DNA from: Corynebacterium lemuris
GTDB taxonomy: Bacteria; Actinomycetota; Actinomycetes; Mycobacteriales; Mycobacteriaceae
Direction of reading: 5' to 3'
Length of the DNA: 64,000 nucleotides
Assembly: GCF_024919295.1 (NCBI RefSeq)
Contig: NZ_JANWTC010000007.1
Location: forward strand, 88,869 to 152,868
The notes under the pieces were generated by a model that ran no database searches, had not been told where the DNA came from, and worked only from the letters and a program-made list of their open reading frames with translations. A program made the translations under genes and the position numbers. Shown piece by piece: positions 1-8,102 of the stretch (position 1 is the first letter of the stretch; every line of letters begins with the position of its first letter).

Positions 1-1
1 G

Positions 2-316
2 GTGCAGGAGGAGATCTTCGGTCCCGTGGCCCCGGTGATCACCTTCTCCACGGAAGAAGAGGCCATCAGGCTGGCCAACTCCACCGAATACGGCCTGGCC
101 TCCTACGTCTTCACCGGCGACCCGAACCGGATGTGGCGCCTGTCGGACGGCCTCGAGTTCGGCCTCATGGGCTTCAACTCGGGTGTCATCTCCAATGCCG
201 CGGCGCCGTTCGGTGGCGTCAAGCAGTCGGGTCTGGGCCGGGAGGGTGGTGCCGAGGGTCTGGATGAGTACACCACCGTCCAGTACATCGGCATCCGCGA
301 CCCCTACAAGAAGTAG
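2..316 (+). CDS. NAD(P)-dependent succinate-semialdehyde dehydrogenase-like protein, C-terminal part (5' end outside window)
   Basis: Only the last 104 codons are present; the frame is open to the window edge, so the true start lies upstream. The fragment carries the aldehyde dehydrogenase C-terminal hallmarks EEIFGPVAPV and PFGGVKQSGLGREGG, the latter typical of the GabD branch of succinate-semialdehyde dehydrogenases, which oxidise succinate semialdehyde to succinate. The catalytic Cys and Glu are outside the window, so the substrate is inferred from the C-terminal signature only. A GC-rich hairpin follows the stop codon. Confidence 0.75.
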   Translation: MQEEIFGPVAPVITFSTEEEAIRLANSTEYGLASYVFTGDPNRMWRLSDGLEFGLMGFNSGVISNAAAPFGGVKQSGLGREGGAEGLDEYTTVQYIGIRDPYKK

Positions 317-320
317 CCCC

Positions 321-337
321 GGCCGGGAAAACCGGCC
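321..337 (+). terminator. Short hairpin after the dehydrogenase
   Basis: GGCCGG, a GAAAA loop, then CCGGCC, starting five bases after the stop codon. There is no T-run, so it may be a weak terminator or an mRNA 3' end stabiliser rather than an intrinsic terminator. Confidence 0.35.
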
Positions 338-556
338 AGCTCGGGTTCGAGTGCGATGAACCCGCACTGCCGGCATCGTCCTGCCGGGTGGTCTCTTCCA
401 CCCCGCAGGCTCACTGCTCCCTCTCCTCCGGGTGCCGGGACAGTCTGGTCTTCAACGGACTGGTGGCTACCGCGATCCTGTCTTCCATCTTTCTCTCCAC
501 CCGGAAAAGGCCCCGGAACCTAACTAAAATGAACTGTCAGGCCGGGAGAAGGAGAC

Positions 557-1114
557 ATGAGGATGACACTGCTGCACCACGACACGCTGATCGTCCAACA
601 GATGACGGGTTTCGTGTCAAACAATTTTGATGTCTATGACCCGGAGGGCACCGTGATCGCCCATGTCCAGACCGAAGGATCCCTGGGATCAAGACTGCTC
701 AAGGGCAACCGCACCTTCACCGTTTCCGATGGCGACGGTGAGGCGGTACTCCTGGTGCGTGACCCCATGAACTTCGTCCGCGACACCTACGAGCTGGATG
801 ATCCGGACGGCACCGCCTTCGCCCATGTACGCAAACGCTTCACCTTCCTCAAGAAACGCATGGACATCGAACTGGCCTCCGGCGGTGTGATTGAACTGCA
901 CGGCAATTTCCTGGGCTTCGAATTCGAGTTCATGATGGGGGACCGTGTCCCTGCGCGGGTCACCCGCAAGTGGTCCGGTGCCGTCCGCGGTCTGCTGGGA
1001 CGCAGCACCTACGCCCTGATCTTCGATCCGGAGGCGCCCGAAGAGGTACGCAAGGCGATCATCGGCGGGATGATCGCCCTCGACCTGATCCGGGCGAAGG
1101 AGAACAACAATTAG
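557..1114 (+). CDS. LURP-one-related family protein (185 aa)
   Basis: The 185-residue sequence has the repeated beta-strand pattern of LURP-one-related/phospholipid scramblase-like proteins: an N-terminal 'LIVQQMTGFVSNNFDVYDPEG' type strand pair, a central 'RDTYELDDPDG' segment and a C-terminal hydrophobic helix (about residues 168-181). The family has a tubby-like barrel fold and no established enzymatic role in bacteria. The start is chosen because GGAGAAGGAGAC lies just upstream of ATG 557; a second ATG at 563 is possible. It stands alone between the dehydrogenase and a convergent LysR gene. The family call is from pattern recognition. Confidence 0.7.
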   Translation: MRMTLLHHDTLIVQQMTGFVSNNFDVYDPEGTVIAHVQTEGSLGSRLLKGNRTFTVSDGDGEAVLLVRDPMNFVRDTYELDDPDGTAFAHVRKRFTFLKKRMDIELASGGVIELHGNFLGFEFEFMMGDRVPARVTRKWSGAVRGLLGRSTYALIFDPEAPEEVRKAIIGGMIALDLIRAKENNN

Positions 1115-1156
1115 TTCTTCCGGGTCTTCCGTCAAGTACCGCATGCGGGGAATCCC

Positions 1157-2101
1157 CTATCCGCGCAGACGCGTAGGGACCCCAGGCACATGACCACCGG
1201 TCAGCTCCCGGAACTCCCCTGCCACGGTGCGGAAGTGCCGGGCGCGCCGGGTCAGGGTGCTGTCTTTCGGGACCGCGATGACGATGGCGTGCCCGGGGTG
1301 TTCCCCCTTCAGGGGCACGGGAACCACGCCGTCACCCCAGTGGGGTGGGGTGGTGCCGGGGATCTGCGAGATGAGCGTGTATCCGATGCCCTGGTGGACC
1401 ATGGCGCGCACGTGGTCGAAATTGCTGGAGTGGTGCAGGATCCGGGGTTGCAGGCCCTGCCGTTCGAAGAGCTCGATGATCAGTTCCCGGGCCGGGGAGT
1501 TGTTGATCATGACGAACTGTTCGCTGCTGAGCTGGCTGAGGGCTACTGACTTTTCCCTCGCCAACCGGTGGCCGGCGGGCAGCAGGGCGTGGGGCAGTGG
1601 ATCGGCCACGAGGCTGGTCTCCAGGGTCGGGGGCAGCCCCACGCTGTAGGTGATGGCCATCTCGATGCGGCCGCCCTCCAGGGCGTTGATCAGCCCGTCC
1701 TGGTTGGATTCGGTGATCTTGACCTGCACGCCGGGGAAGCGTTCCCGGTAGGCCGCCATGATCCGGGGCAGGTAGGCCGGGGCGATGGTGTCGAAGCAGC
1801 CGATGTTGAGGGTGCCGCGGTCCTCAGTCTGCAGGGTTCTGCTCAGCCACTCGAATTCGCTTGCGCTGCGCAGGGTGCGGCGGGCTGCGGGCAGCAGCTC
1901 CTCCCCCACCGGTGTGAGGGTCAGCCCCTTCCCGCGGCGGCGCAGGAACAGTGCGACCCCGATGATGGACTCCAATTCGGTCAGCGCCGAGGACATCGAG
2001 GACTGGTTGAGGTGAAGCACCTCGGCTGCTTTTGAGGTGGATCCCTCCTCGGCGGCGGTGACAAAATAGGCCAGTTGCCGGAGGGTGAAGTTGCTGAGCA
2101 T
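1157..2101 (-). CDS. LysR-family transcriptional regulator
   Basis: A 314-residue protein of standard LysR length. Residues 1-60 form the winged helix-turn-helix (LRQLAYFVTAAEEGSTSKAAEVLHL...), followed by a substrate-binding domain from about residue 90. It is transcribed divergently from the MpaB-VAO-ALDH module with about 130 bp between start codons, the classical arrangement for a LysR activator and its target operon. I infer that it senses an aromatic substrate or intermediate of that module; the ligand cannot be read from the sequence. Confidence 0.9.
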   Translation of the reverse strand: MLSNFTLRQLAYFVTAAEEGSTSKAAEVLHLNQSSMSSALTELESIIGVALFLRRRGKGLTLTPVGEELLPAARRTLRSASEFEWLSRTLQTEDRGTLNIGCFDTIAPAYLPRIMAAYRERFPGVQVKITESNQDGLINALEGGRIEMAITYSVGLPPTLETSLVADPLPHALLPAGHRLAREKSVALSQLSSEQFVMINNSPARELIIELFERQGLQPRILHHSSNFDHVRAMVHQGIGYTLISQIPGTTPPHWGDGVVPVPLKGEHPGHAIVIAVPKDSTLTRRARHFRTVAGEFRELTGGHVPGVPTRLRG

Positions 2102-2231
2102 GTGCCGCTACCTGTCTTAATGGATTTTAACGATGAAGTTGAGCGAAGAAAAGTGTTTGATTCCATATTGTGTCCCATGTCATCTTGTAGATCAACAAGC
2201 GGAACAGATCACTGACAGGGAGACGAACACC

Positions 2232-3170
2232 ATGTCCATCACCACCGGCCCGACCACCGCCACCATGAAGCAGCCGAAGCGCTGGGTCGACGACCGTATC
2301 GCCCAGCTTGACGGCGTGCGCGACTACGACGCGATCATCAGCCTCATCGCGAATTACAAGCTCAACGACTTCATCATGAACCTGACCTATGCCACCGGTT
2401 TCATGAGCAACACGGTCCCGGTCGGCGGCTCCGACGCCATCGCCGGCACCGGCAAGGCGCAGCAGCGCCCCCAGACCCGCTACCTGGACACCATGAACTA
2501 CTTCTGGGAATGGTTCTTCAAGGGCCCCGACCATCCGGATGTCCAGGCCTCCCTGCTCCGCCTCAACCGGCTGCACGCCCACCTCTACGACAAATTCCCC
2601 GAGTCCTTCCGCGACCGCGACGAGTGGATCTTCACCATGTGCAACCTCGGCTGCGGTGCAGACCGCATGCGTGACATCGTCGGTGCCCCGCGCCAGCCGG
2701 AGAACGTCCAGGTCGCCTGGCACACCTTCTGGGAGAAGGTCTCGCGCCAGATGACCGGCCCCGACGGCCACTTCACCGACTTCCCCGGGAGCTACGACGC
2801 GATGATCGCCTTCGCCGAGGACTTCGAGAGCCGCGAGCACCCCTACACCCCCACCGGCAACAAGGTCGCCAACCTGCTCATGGACCAGTTCAACGAGAAA
2901 TTCCTGCCGAAGCCCCTGCACGGGGCGGGCCGCAGCTTCATTCTCACCTTCGTCCCGCCGACGGTGCGCAAGCGCCACAGCCTGCCCAGGCCGAACCGGG
3001 CCATCGAGTTCCTGACGAAGAAGGCCTTCCGTCTCATGTTCTTCGCCATCGACCACTTCGCTCCGGACAACAGGGTCTCCAACTCGGACCGCCTGGCCAG
3101 CGCCGAATTCGAGGCGGAGCGGAAGAAGATCTTCGCCTCCGAGAAGAACAACCCGCTCCCGAAGCTCTGA
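2232..3170 (+). CDS. MpaB-family (DUF2236-like) heme-dependent oxygenase, putative
   Basis: A 312-residue soluble protein. The block around residues 80-155, with an RYLDT segment, EWFFKGPDHPD, then LLRLNRLHAHLYD and W-x6-CNLGCGADRM, follows the family pattern in which an Arg-rich helix with a conserved His (RxNRxHA) contributes to heme-b binding. Known relatives are the mycophenolic-acid MpaB oxygenase, which cleaves an isoprenoid C=C bond, and latex-clearing protein. The start is ATG 2232 because GGGAG precedes it at good distance; an upstream in-frame ATG at 2133 lies within the LysR promoter region and is less likely. It is the first gene of a tight operon with a VAO-type flavoprotein and an aldehyde dehydrogenase. 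Inference: it acts on an alkenyl phenol side chain. Family call is fairly secure, substrate is not. Confidence 0.6.
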   Translation: MSITTGPTTATMKQPKRWVDDRIAQLDGVRDYDAIISLIANYKLNDFIMNLTYATGFMSNTVPVGGSDAIAGTGKAQQRPQTRYLDTMNYFWEWFFKGPDHPDVQASLLRLNRLHAHLYDKFPESFRDRDEWIFTMCNLGCGADRMRDIVGAPRQPENVQVAWHTFWEKVSRQMTGPDGHFTDFPGSYDAMIAFAEDFESREHPYTPTGNKVANLLMDQFNEKFLPKPLHGAGRSFILTFVPPTVRKRHSLPRPNRAIEFLTKKAFRLMFFAIDHFAPDNRVSNSDRLASAEFEAERKKIFASEKNNPLPKL

Positions 3171-3214
3171 GCACCCCCACCCGCACGCACGCCTCCAGGA
3201 AGAGAAACAGACAC

Positions 3215-4816
3215 ATGACCGTCACCACCCAGATCATCGAAGACGTCCGCACCCGCGCAACCCAGGCCCGCGCCGAATTCGAGGCCGTCGTCGGCGCGGA
3301 GAACATCCACGACGAGAAGCCCGCCCTGCAGGAATTCACCGACCCCTACGACAACCGCCAGCGGCCGCGTTTCACCGCCAGTTACGTCATCCAGCCGGGC
3401 TCCACGGAGGAGATCCAGCAGATCGTGCAGATCGCCTCCCGCCACCGCGTGCCGCTGTGGACCGGTTCCCAGGGTCGCAACAACGGCTACGGCGGCAGCG
3501 CCGGGCGTGTCGACGGCTCCGTGGTGCTCAACCTGCGCCGGATGAACCGGGTGCTGGAGGTCAATGAGAAATTCGGCTATGTCGTCGTCGAACCGGACGT
3601 GAGCTTCGCCGAGCTCAACGCCTACCTCGTCGACAACGGCTACAACCTGTGGACCGATGTACCGGACCTCAGCTGGGGTTCGGTCATGGGCAACACCCTC
3701 GAGCACGGCGTGGGTTACACCCCCTACGGCGAGCACGCCGATTTCGTCTGCGGCATGGAGGTGGTGCTGGCTGACGGCGACCTTGTTCGCACCGGCATGG
3801 GGGCGCAGTCCAACAGCCGGATCTCCCACAACCACCAGCGCGGCTTCGGTCCGCGCCTGGACGAGATGTTCATGCAGTCGAATTTCGGCATCGTCACCAG
3901 GATGGGCCTGTGGGCCATGCCGCGTCCGGAGGCCTGGCGTGCCGTGTGGATCCACTGCGACACCGATGACGCCTGCTACGAGCTCATCGACGCCCTGCGC
4001 CCCCTGCTCATGGACGGCACCATCCGCAACCGCGTCACCATCATGAGCCTCATGGCCGTCGTGCCGACGCAGACCGTCAAGGCCGACTGGCAGCCGGACC
4101 ACGCACCGGTCACCGAGGAGGTCCGCGCCCTCATGCGCGAGCGCACCGGCCTGGGTAACTGGAATGCCCGCATCGGTCTCTACGGGGCACCCGCCCTCAT
4201 GGAGATCCAGGAGCAGCAGATCCAGGACGCCATCACCCACATCGACGGGGCCCGCCTCGTCTCCCGCGAGTACCGCGGTGATGTGAAGGCCGAGGAGGTC
4301 CTGCCGCAGGACCAGGCCATGGCCGGCATCCCCAACATGGACCTGCTCAACTTCCTCAACTGGTACGGCTGGGAGCACACCGGGCATGTCTCCTATGGCC
4401 CGATCATGCCGCTGACGGGTGAGGACGGGAAGCAGATGCATGAGCTGCTGGTGCGCCACTGCGACCGCATCGGGCGGGACTTCGGTGAGGCCTTCGCGCT
4501 GACCCCGCGCAGCATGCAGATGTTCGCCCTCGTCCTCTATGACGCGGCCAACCAGGAGGACCTCGAGCGCACCTACGTCATGACCGCCGACCTCATCCGC
4601 GAATCCGCGGCCATGGGCTACGGAGAGTACCGCGGCCACCTGGAGTTCATGGACCTGATCGGGGACCAGTTCGACTTCAACGACAATGCCTCCCGCCGCC
4701 TCAACGAGAAGATCAAGAACGCGCTCGACCCGGCCGGCATCCTCTCCCCGGGGCGCCAGGGCATCTGGGGTGGCGAGTTCTCCCGCCCCGCCAACAACCC
4801 CGCATACTTCGCCTGA
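3215..4816 (+). CDS. Vanillyl-alcohol oxidase / eugenol oxidase-type FAD flavoprotein
   Basis: 533 residues. The FAD-binding PCMH domain is N-terminal and the cap/substrate domain C-terminal. Aligned from memory to Penicillium simplicissimum vanillyl-alcohol oxidase, it keeps the His that covalently links FAD (His391 here, His422 in VAO, in the GHVSYGPI segment). It also keeps the active-site Tyr-Arg pair that binds the phenolate (Tyr472-Arg473, VAO Tyr503-Arg504, in GEYRGHLEFMD), the GYGG tyrosine (VAO Tyr108), and the Asp in WTDVPDLSWGS next to the flavin. Such enzymes oxidise 4-hydroxybenzylic alcohols, 4-alkylphenols or eugenol, with O2 (oxidases) or cytochrome (4-cresol dehydrogenase) as acceptor. 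A His rather than Tyr flavin link favours the oxidase branch. It lies 44 bp after the MpaB-like gene and 50 bp before the ALDH. Confidence 0.9.
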   Translation: MTVTTQIIEDVRTRATQARAEFEAVVGAENIHDEKPALQEFTDPYDNRQRPRFTASYVIQPGSTEEIQQIVQIASRHRVPLWTGSQGRNNGYGGSAGRVDGSVVLNLRRMNRVLEVNEKFGYVVVEPDVSFAELNAYLVDNGYNLWTDVPDLSWGSVMGNTLEHGVGYTPYGEHADFVCGMEVVLADGDLVRTGMGAQSNSRISHNHQRGFGPRLDEMFMQSNFGIVTRMGLWAMPRPEAWRAVWIHCDTDDACYELIDALRPLLMDGTIRNRVTIMSLMAVVPTQTVKADWQPDHAPVTEEVRALMRERTGLGNWNARIGLYGAPALMEIQEQQIQDAITHIDGARLVSREYRGDVKAEEVLPQDQAMAGIPNMDLLNFLNWYGWEHTGHVSYGPIMPLTGEDGKQMHELLVRHCDRIGRDFGEAFALTPRSMQMFALVLYDAANQEDLERTYVMTADLIRESAAMGYGEYRGHLEFMDLIGDQFDFNDNASRRLNEKIKNALDPAGILSPGRQGIWGGEFSRPANNPAYFA

Positions 4817-4866
4817 GCGCGAGATCGCCTACCTTTACGTAAGACCCGTCACAACAAGGAGCACAC

Positions 4867-6294
4867 ATGACCCAGGCAACGATTGAGGCCATCACCTCCG
4901 TCGAGAAGCTTCTCGACGCCGTCGCGGACCCCGCCGGCCGCCCCATCCACGACCCCGCCACCGGCGAACTCATCGCCCACGCCCCCGAACACACCACCGC
5001 TGACCTCGACGCCGCCGTCCAGCGCGCCACCACCGCGAAGGCACAGTGGGCCGCACTCACCGACGAGGAGCGCCGCGACCTTCTCCTGCGCCTGGCCGAC
5101 ACCATCGAGGCCGTCGCCGAGCCGCTGGCCCAGCTGCTGTCGCGTGAACAGGGCAAACCCCTCAACGGCGCAGGAGCCCGCTTCGAGGTCGGCGCGTGTG
5201 CCGGCTGGCTGCGCGCCACCGCCTCCTTCGACCTGGACGAGCAGACCCTTGTCGATGACGGTGAGACCCACGCCGTCCTCAACTACCGGCCCCTGGGTGT
5301 CGTCGGTGCCATCGGGCCGTGGAACTGGCCGATGATGATCACCATCTGGCAGATCGCCCCGGCCCTGCGCATGGGCAACACGGTCGTGGTCAAACCCTCC
5401 GAATACACCCCCCTGTCCGTCCTCGCTCTGGTCCATGTCCTCAACACCGTCCTGCCCGACGGGGTGCTGAACATCATCTCCGGCGACGGCGAGGTGGGGG
5501 CCGCCCTGAGCACGCATAAGGACGTCGCCAAGATCATGTTCACCGGCTCCACCGCCACCGGACGCAGGATCATTGAGGCCTCCGCCGGCACCGTCAAGCG
5601 TCTGACCCTGGAACTGGGCGGCAACGACGCCGGCATCATCCTCGACGACGCCGATCCGGCCGCCATCGCTGAGGATGTGTTCTGGGGTGCGTTCATCAAC
5701 ACCGGTCAGACGTGCGCGGCCCTCAAACGCCTCTACGTCCCCGACAGCCTCTACGACCGGGTCGTCGACGCCCTGGCGGAGGTCGCCGCGGCGATGCCCA
5801 TGGGCGTGGGCCTGGATGAGGACAATGTGCTCGGCCCGCTGCAGAACAAGGCCCAGTACGACATCGTCGCGGGTCTGGTCGACGCCGCCCGCGAGGCAGG
5901 CGCACGCATCGTCACCGGCGGTGACCCCGACCAGGACCAGCCCGGGTTCTTCTACCCCACCACCCTGGTCGCCGATATCGACCCGGACAACCCGCTGGTC
6001 ATCCAGGAACAGTTTGGGCCGGCGCTGCCGATCATCCGCTACACCGACCTCGAGGAGGCCATCGCCCAGGCCAACAGTCTGGACGTGGGCCTGGGTGCCT
6101 CGGTGTGGTCGGCAGACACGGCGCGGGCACGTGCAGTCGCGGCGCGCCTGGAGGCGGGCACGGTGTGGATCAACAAGCACGGTGCGGTGGACCCGCGGAT
6201 CCCCTTCGGCGGGATCAAGGGCTCCGGTTACGGCCTGGAGTTCGGCGTGGAGGGCCTCAAGGCCCTCGGCGTCCCGCAGGTCATCAGCGGGTGA
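4867..6294 (+). CDS. Aldehyde dehydrogenase (aromatic aldehyde, e.g. coniferyl aldehyde or vanillin, putative)
   Basis: 475 residues with a full ALDH fold: NAD-binding N-terminal part with PWNWPMM and VVKPSE, catalytic Glu249 (LELGGNDAG) and catalytic Cys283 (NTGQTCAALKR), and the C-terminal PFGGIKGSGYG motif. It oxidises an aldehyde to an acid using NAD(P). The start ATG follows AAGGAG by 7 nt. Position directly downstream of a VAO-type oxidase suggests it removes the phenolic aldehyde made there. Rhodococcus eugenol-pathway dehydrogenases are of this general class, but the exact substrate is inference. The 3' end overlaps the convergent DUF454 gene by 11 bp. Confidence 0.85.
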   Translation: MTQATIEAITSVEKLLDAVADPAGRPIHDPATGELIAHAPEHTTADLDAAVQRATTAKAQWAALTDEERRDLLLRLADTIEAVAEPLAQLLSREQGKPLNGAGARFEVGACAGWLRATASFDLDEQTLVDDGETHAVLNYRPLGVVGAIGPWNWPMMITIWQIAPALRMGNTVVVKPSEYTPLSVLALVHVLNTVLPDGVLNIISGDGEVGAALSTHKDVAKIMFTGSTATGRRIIEASAGTVKRLTLELGGNDAGIILDDADPAAIAEDVFWGAFINTGQTCAALKRLYVPDSLYDRVVDALAEVAAAMPMGVGLDEDNVLGPLQNKAQYDIVAGLVDAAREAGARIVTGGDPDQDQPGFFYPTTLVADIDPDNPLVIQEQFGPALPIIRYTDLEEAIAQANSLDVGLGASVWSADTARARAVAARLEAGTVWINKHGAVDPRIPFGGIKGSGYGLEFGVEGLKALGVPQVISG

Positions 6295-6691
6295 CCTCCT
6301 CCTCATGCTCCGGCTGCGGTTCGGGCGCGCCCTTCGGCCGGAGCGTGAGGATGTGCACCGTGACCATGGATGCGATGACCGGCAGCACGATGGCGGGGAT
6401 CGTGCGGCCGGACCAGAACAGGAATGCGCAGGTCAGCGCGATGCTGAACCACAGCATGCCAACGGTGCGCAGCTTGTGCGCGCGGGTCATCTCCTTGTTG
6501 TAGTAGTTCGAGATGTACTCCCCCAGCACCGGGTGGTTGACCAGGTGGGCGTGCAGGCGCTCCGAACTGCGGGCGAAGAGGAAGGCGGAGAGCAGCAGGA
6601 AGGGGGTGGTCGGCAGTACGGGGAGAAAGATGCCCAGGACACCGAGGAAGAGACTGATCCCGCCGACGGTGATGAACAGCAGCCGGATCAT
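6284..6691 (-). CDS. YbaN/DUF454 family small membrane protein
   Basis: 135 residues with about three to four hydrophobic segments, including the family signature GVLGIFLPVLPTTPFLLLSAFLFARSS split over one helical hairpin. The function of DUF454 proteins is unknown. The start is ATG 6691 (MIRLLFITVGG), which overlaps the TGA of the upstream MOSC gene as ATGA, so the two genes are translationally coupled. A longer in-frame start at 6736 would run deep into the MOSC gene and is not favoured. Confidence 0.8.
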   Translation of the reverse strand: MIRLLFITVGGISLFLGVLGIFLPVLPTTPFLLLSAFLFARSSERLHAHLVNHPVLGEYISNYYNKEMTRAHKLRTVGMLWFSIALTCAFLFWSGRTIPAIVLPVIASMVTVHILTLRPKGAPEPQPEHEEEVTR

Positions 6692-7335
6692 GCGAGCAAC
6701 CTGAGCATCCGCTGGTGGTACATCTCGGGCATGCACGCGGCCTCGACCACACGCCGGGCCGCCTCCTTATCGCCCTGCGCGGCGCGGAAGGCGGTGAGCA
6801 TGTCGACGTCGTGGGCGGGGGTGCCCAGAAGCACGATCTCATCGCCCGCACTGATCCGTCCCGGGACGGTGACCCGGAAATAGGCGCCGCAGTACCCCCG
6901 CCGGCTGAACTTCTTCACCCAGCCGGGTTCGCCCACCCAGCCCGCGAAGGTGCGGCAGGGTTGGCGGACCACGGAGACCTCCAGTTCGGCGGTGCCGATG
7001 CGCACCCGCTGGTTGATCAGCACGCGCGACAGGTCCCAACCGGTGACGGTGAGGTTCTCCCCGAAGGCCCCGTTGTCGAAGGTGCGGCCCAGCTCAGCGC
7101 CCCAGTGGTCCAGTTCCGCACGCTCGAAGGCGTAGACCGCCTTCTGCGCTCCCCCGTGGTGTTTGGCGTCCCCGATCAGGTCCCCGGCAACACCCGAACC
7201 GTCGCCGTAACTGGGGCCGGGCGCGGCGACGTCGATGAACGGCCGGGGTTGCTTGTCGATGCCGCTCAACCTTTCGGCTCCACCCGGATCGGGGCGGGGG
7301 ACGGCGATATTTGTGGAGAGGACCCGGAAAACCAT
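6688..7335 (-). CDS. MOSC domain-containing protein (YiiM-like)
   Basis: 215 residues. The MOSC (molybdenum cofactor sulfurase C-terminal) domain covers most of the protein. Visible landmarks are HHGGAQKAVYAF, the FGENLTVTG block and the conserved cysteine Cys127 in VVRQPCRTF, thought to bind the Moco or sulfur group. YiiM-type members detoxify N-hydroxylated compounds with molybdenum cofactor; whether this one does is inference. It overlaps the following DUF454 gene by 4 bp and is divergent from the DUF998 gene. Confidence 0.85.
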   Translation of the reverse strand: MVFRVLSTNIAVPRPDPGGAERLSGIDKQPRPFIDVAAPGPSYGDGSGVAGDLIGDAKHHGGAQKAVYAFERAELDHWGAELGRTFDNGAFGENLTVTGWDLSRVLINQRVRIGTAELEVSVVRQPCRTFAGWVGEPGWVKKFSRRGYCGAYFRVTVPGRISAGDEIVLLGTPAHDVDMLTAFRAAQGDKEAARRVVEAACMPEMYHQRMLRLLA

Positions 7336-7411
7336 AATAACCAGGTTAATTGTTTTGTAGATTTAGGGGAACAGGAAGGTTCGGGAAGAAAACTACTTCG
7401 GGGAGGTGGCG

Positions 7412-8047
7412 GTGCAGGTGAGTATCCGTCGTGCCGCGCTCACGGGTTTCGCGCTCGTTCTGGTGCTGGGCATCCTCGTCGAGATCATCGCCGCGAGACT
7501 TTTCTCACCCCCCTACGACTGGATCCGCAACACCATCAGCGACCTCGGGGTGACCACCTGCACCACGATGCACAACTACTACGGTGCGGTCGAACTGTGT
7601 TCGCCGGCGCATGCCTGGGTGAACGCCAGCATGGCAGTTGGCGGGCTGGCGATGATCGGGCTGGCCACCGTCCGTGTGCGCACCGCCGGTTTCGACCGTT
7701 TCGCGGGTCTGTCCTGGGTGGTGGCTGGCGGGAGCACCCTCGCCATGGCACTGGTCCCCCAGGATGTCAGCCCGGAGCTGCATGCCTTCGTGTCGATTCC
7801 GCAGCTGGTGGCTCTGCCCCTGGCGGTCTTCATCGGCTCCCTGAAATACCGGGGTGTCATCGGCGGCGCCGGCCGGGTGGTCGGTGCGGTGGGGCTGGGG
7901 GCCAGTCTCTGGATGCTGCTTGACATGAACACCTACACCCACGCCGGCCTCCTGGAGCGGCTGAGTCTCTGGCCCGCCTTCGTCTGGACGGTCTTCGTGT
8001 CCGCTTTCGGGCGCCTGCGGGAGCGTAGACCGCTGGCAGTGGTCTGA
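7412..8047 (+). CDS. DUF998 family integral membrane protein
   Basis: About 211 residues with six predicted hydrophobic helices, an early '[13 protein letters not shown]' loop and two cysteines in the first extracytoplasmic loop. This matches DUF998, a family of unknown function. The start is uncertain: GTG codons at 7406, 7412 and 7418 are in frame. GTG 7412 is chosen because GGGGAGG ends 5 nt upstream. It is divergent from the MOSC gene and ends about 55 bp before leuS. Confidence 0.7.
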   Translation: MQVSIRRAALTGFALVLVLGILVEIIAARLFSPPYDWIRNTISDLGVTTCTTMHNYYGAVELCSPAHAWVNASMAVGGLAMIGLATVRVRTAGFDRFAGLSWVVAGGSTLAMALVPQDVSPELHAFVSIPQLVALPLAVFIGSLKYRGVIGGAGRVVGAVGLGASLWMLLDMNTYTHAGLLERLSLWPAFVWTVFVSAFGRLRERRPLAVV

Positions 8048-8088
8048 GGTCGCATCGCCCCATCCCGGTGACTGCCTCCGGCACCGAT

Positions 8089-8094
8089 TAGACT
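8089..8094 (+). promoter_or_regulatory. -10 box of leuS, leaderless transcript
   Basis: TAGACT, 8 nt before the leuS ATG, with no Shine-Dalgarno sequence between. Transcription would begin at or next to the start codon. Confidence 0.6.
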
Positions 8095-8102
8095 GGTCGA
8101 CC

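Noticed and set aside
345..375. GGGTTCGAGTGCGATGAACCC, resembling a tRNA T-arm
   Set aside because: No acceptor, D or anticodon stem fits around it; it is only a chance hairpin.
2133..2231. N-terminal extension of the MpaB-like protein from ATG 2133
   Set aside because: It would lie in the LysR/operon promoter region and has no ribosome binding site, whereas ATG 2232 has one.
2843..4639. Very long open frame (598 codons) on the minus strand opposite the MpaB and VAO genes
   Set aside because: It is an antisense shadow of two well-supported genes in high-GC DNA; its product is low-complexity Val/Gly/Asp/His-rich with no domain.
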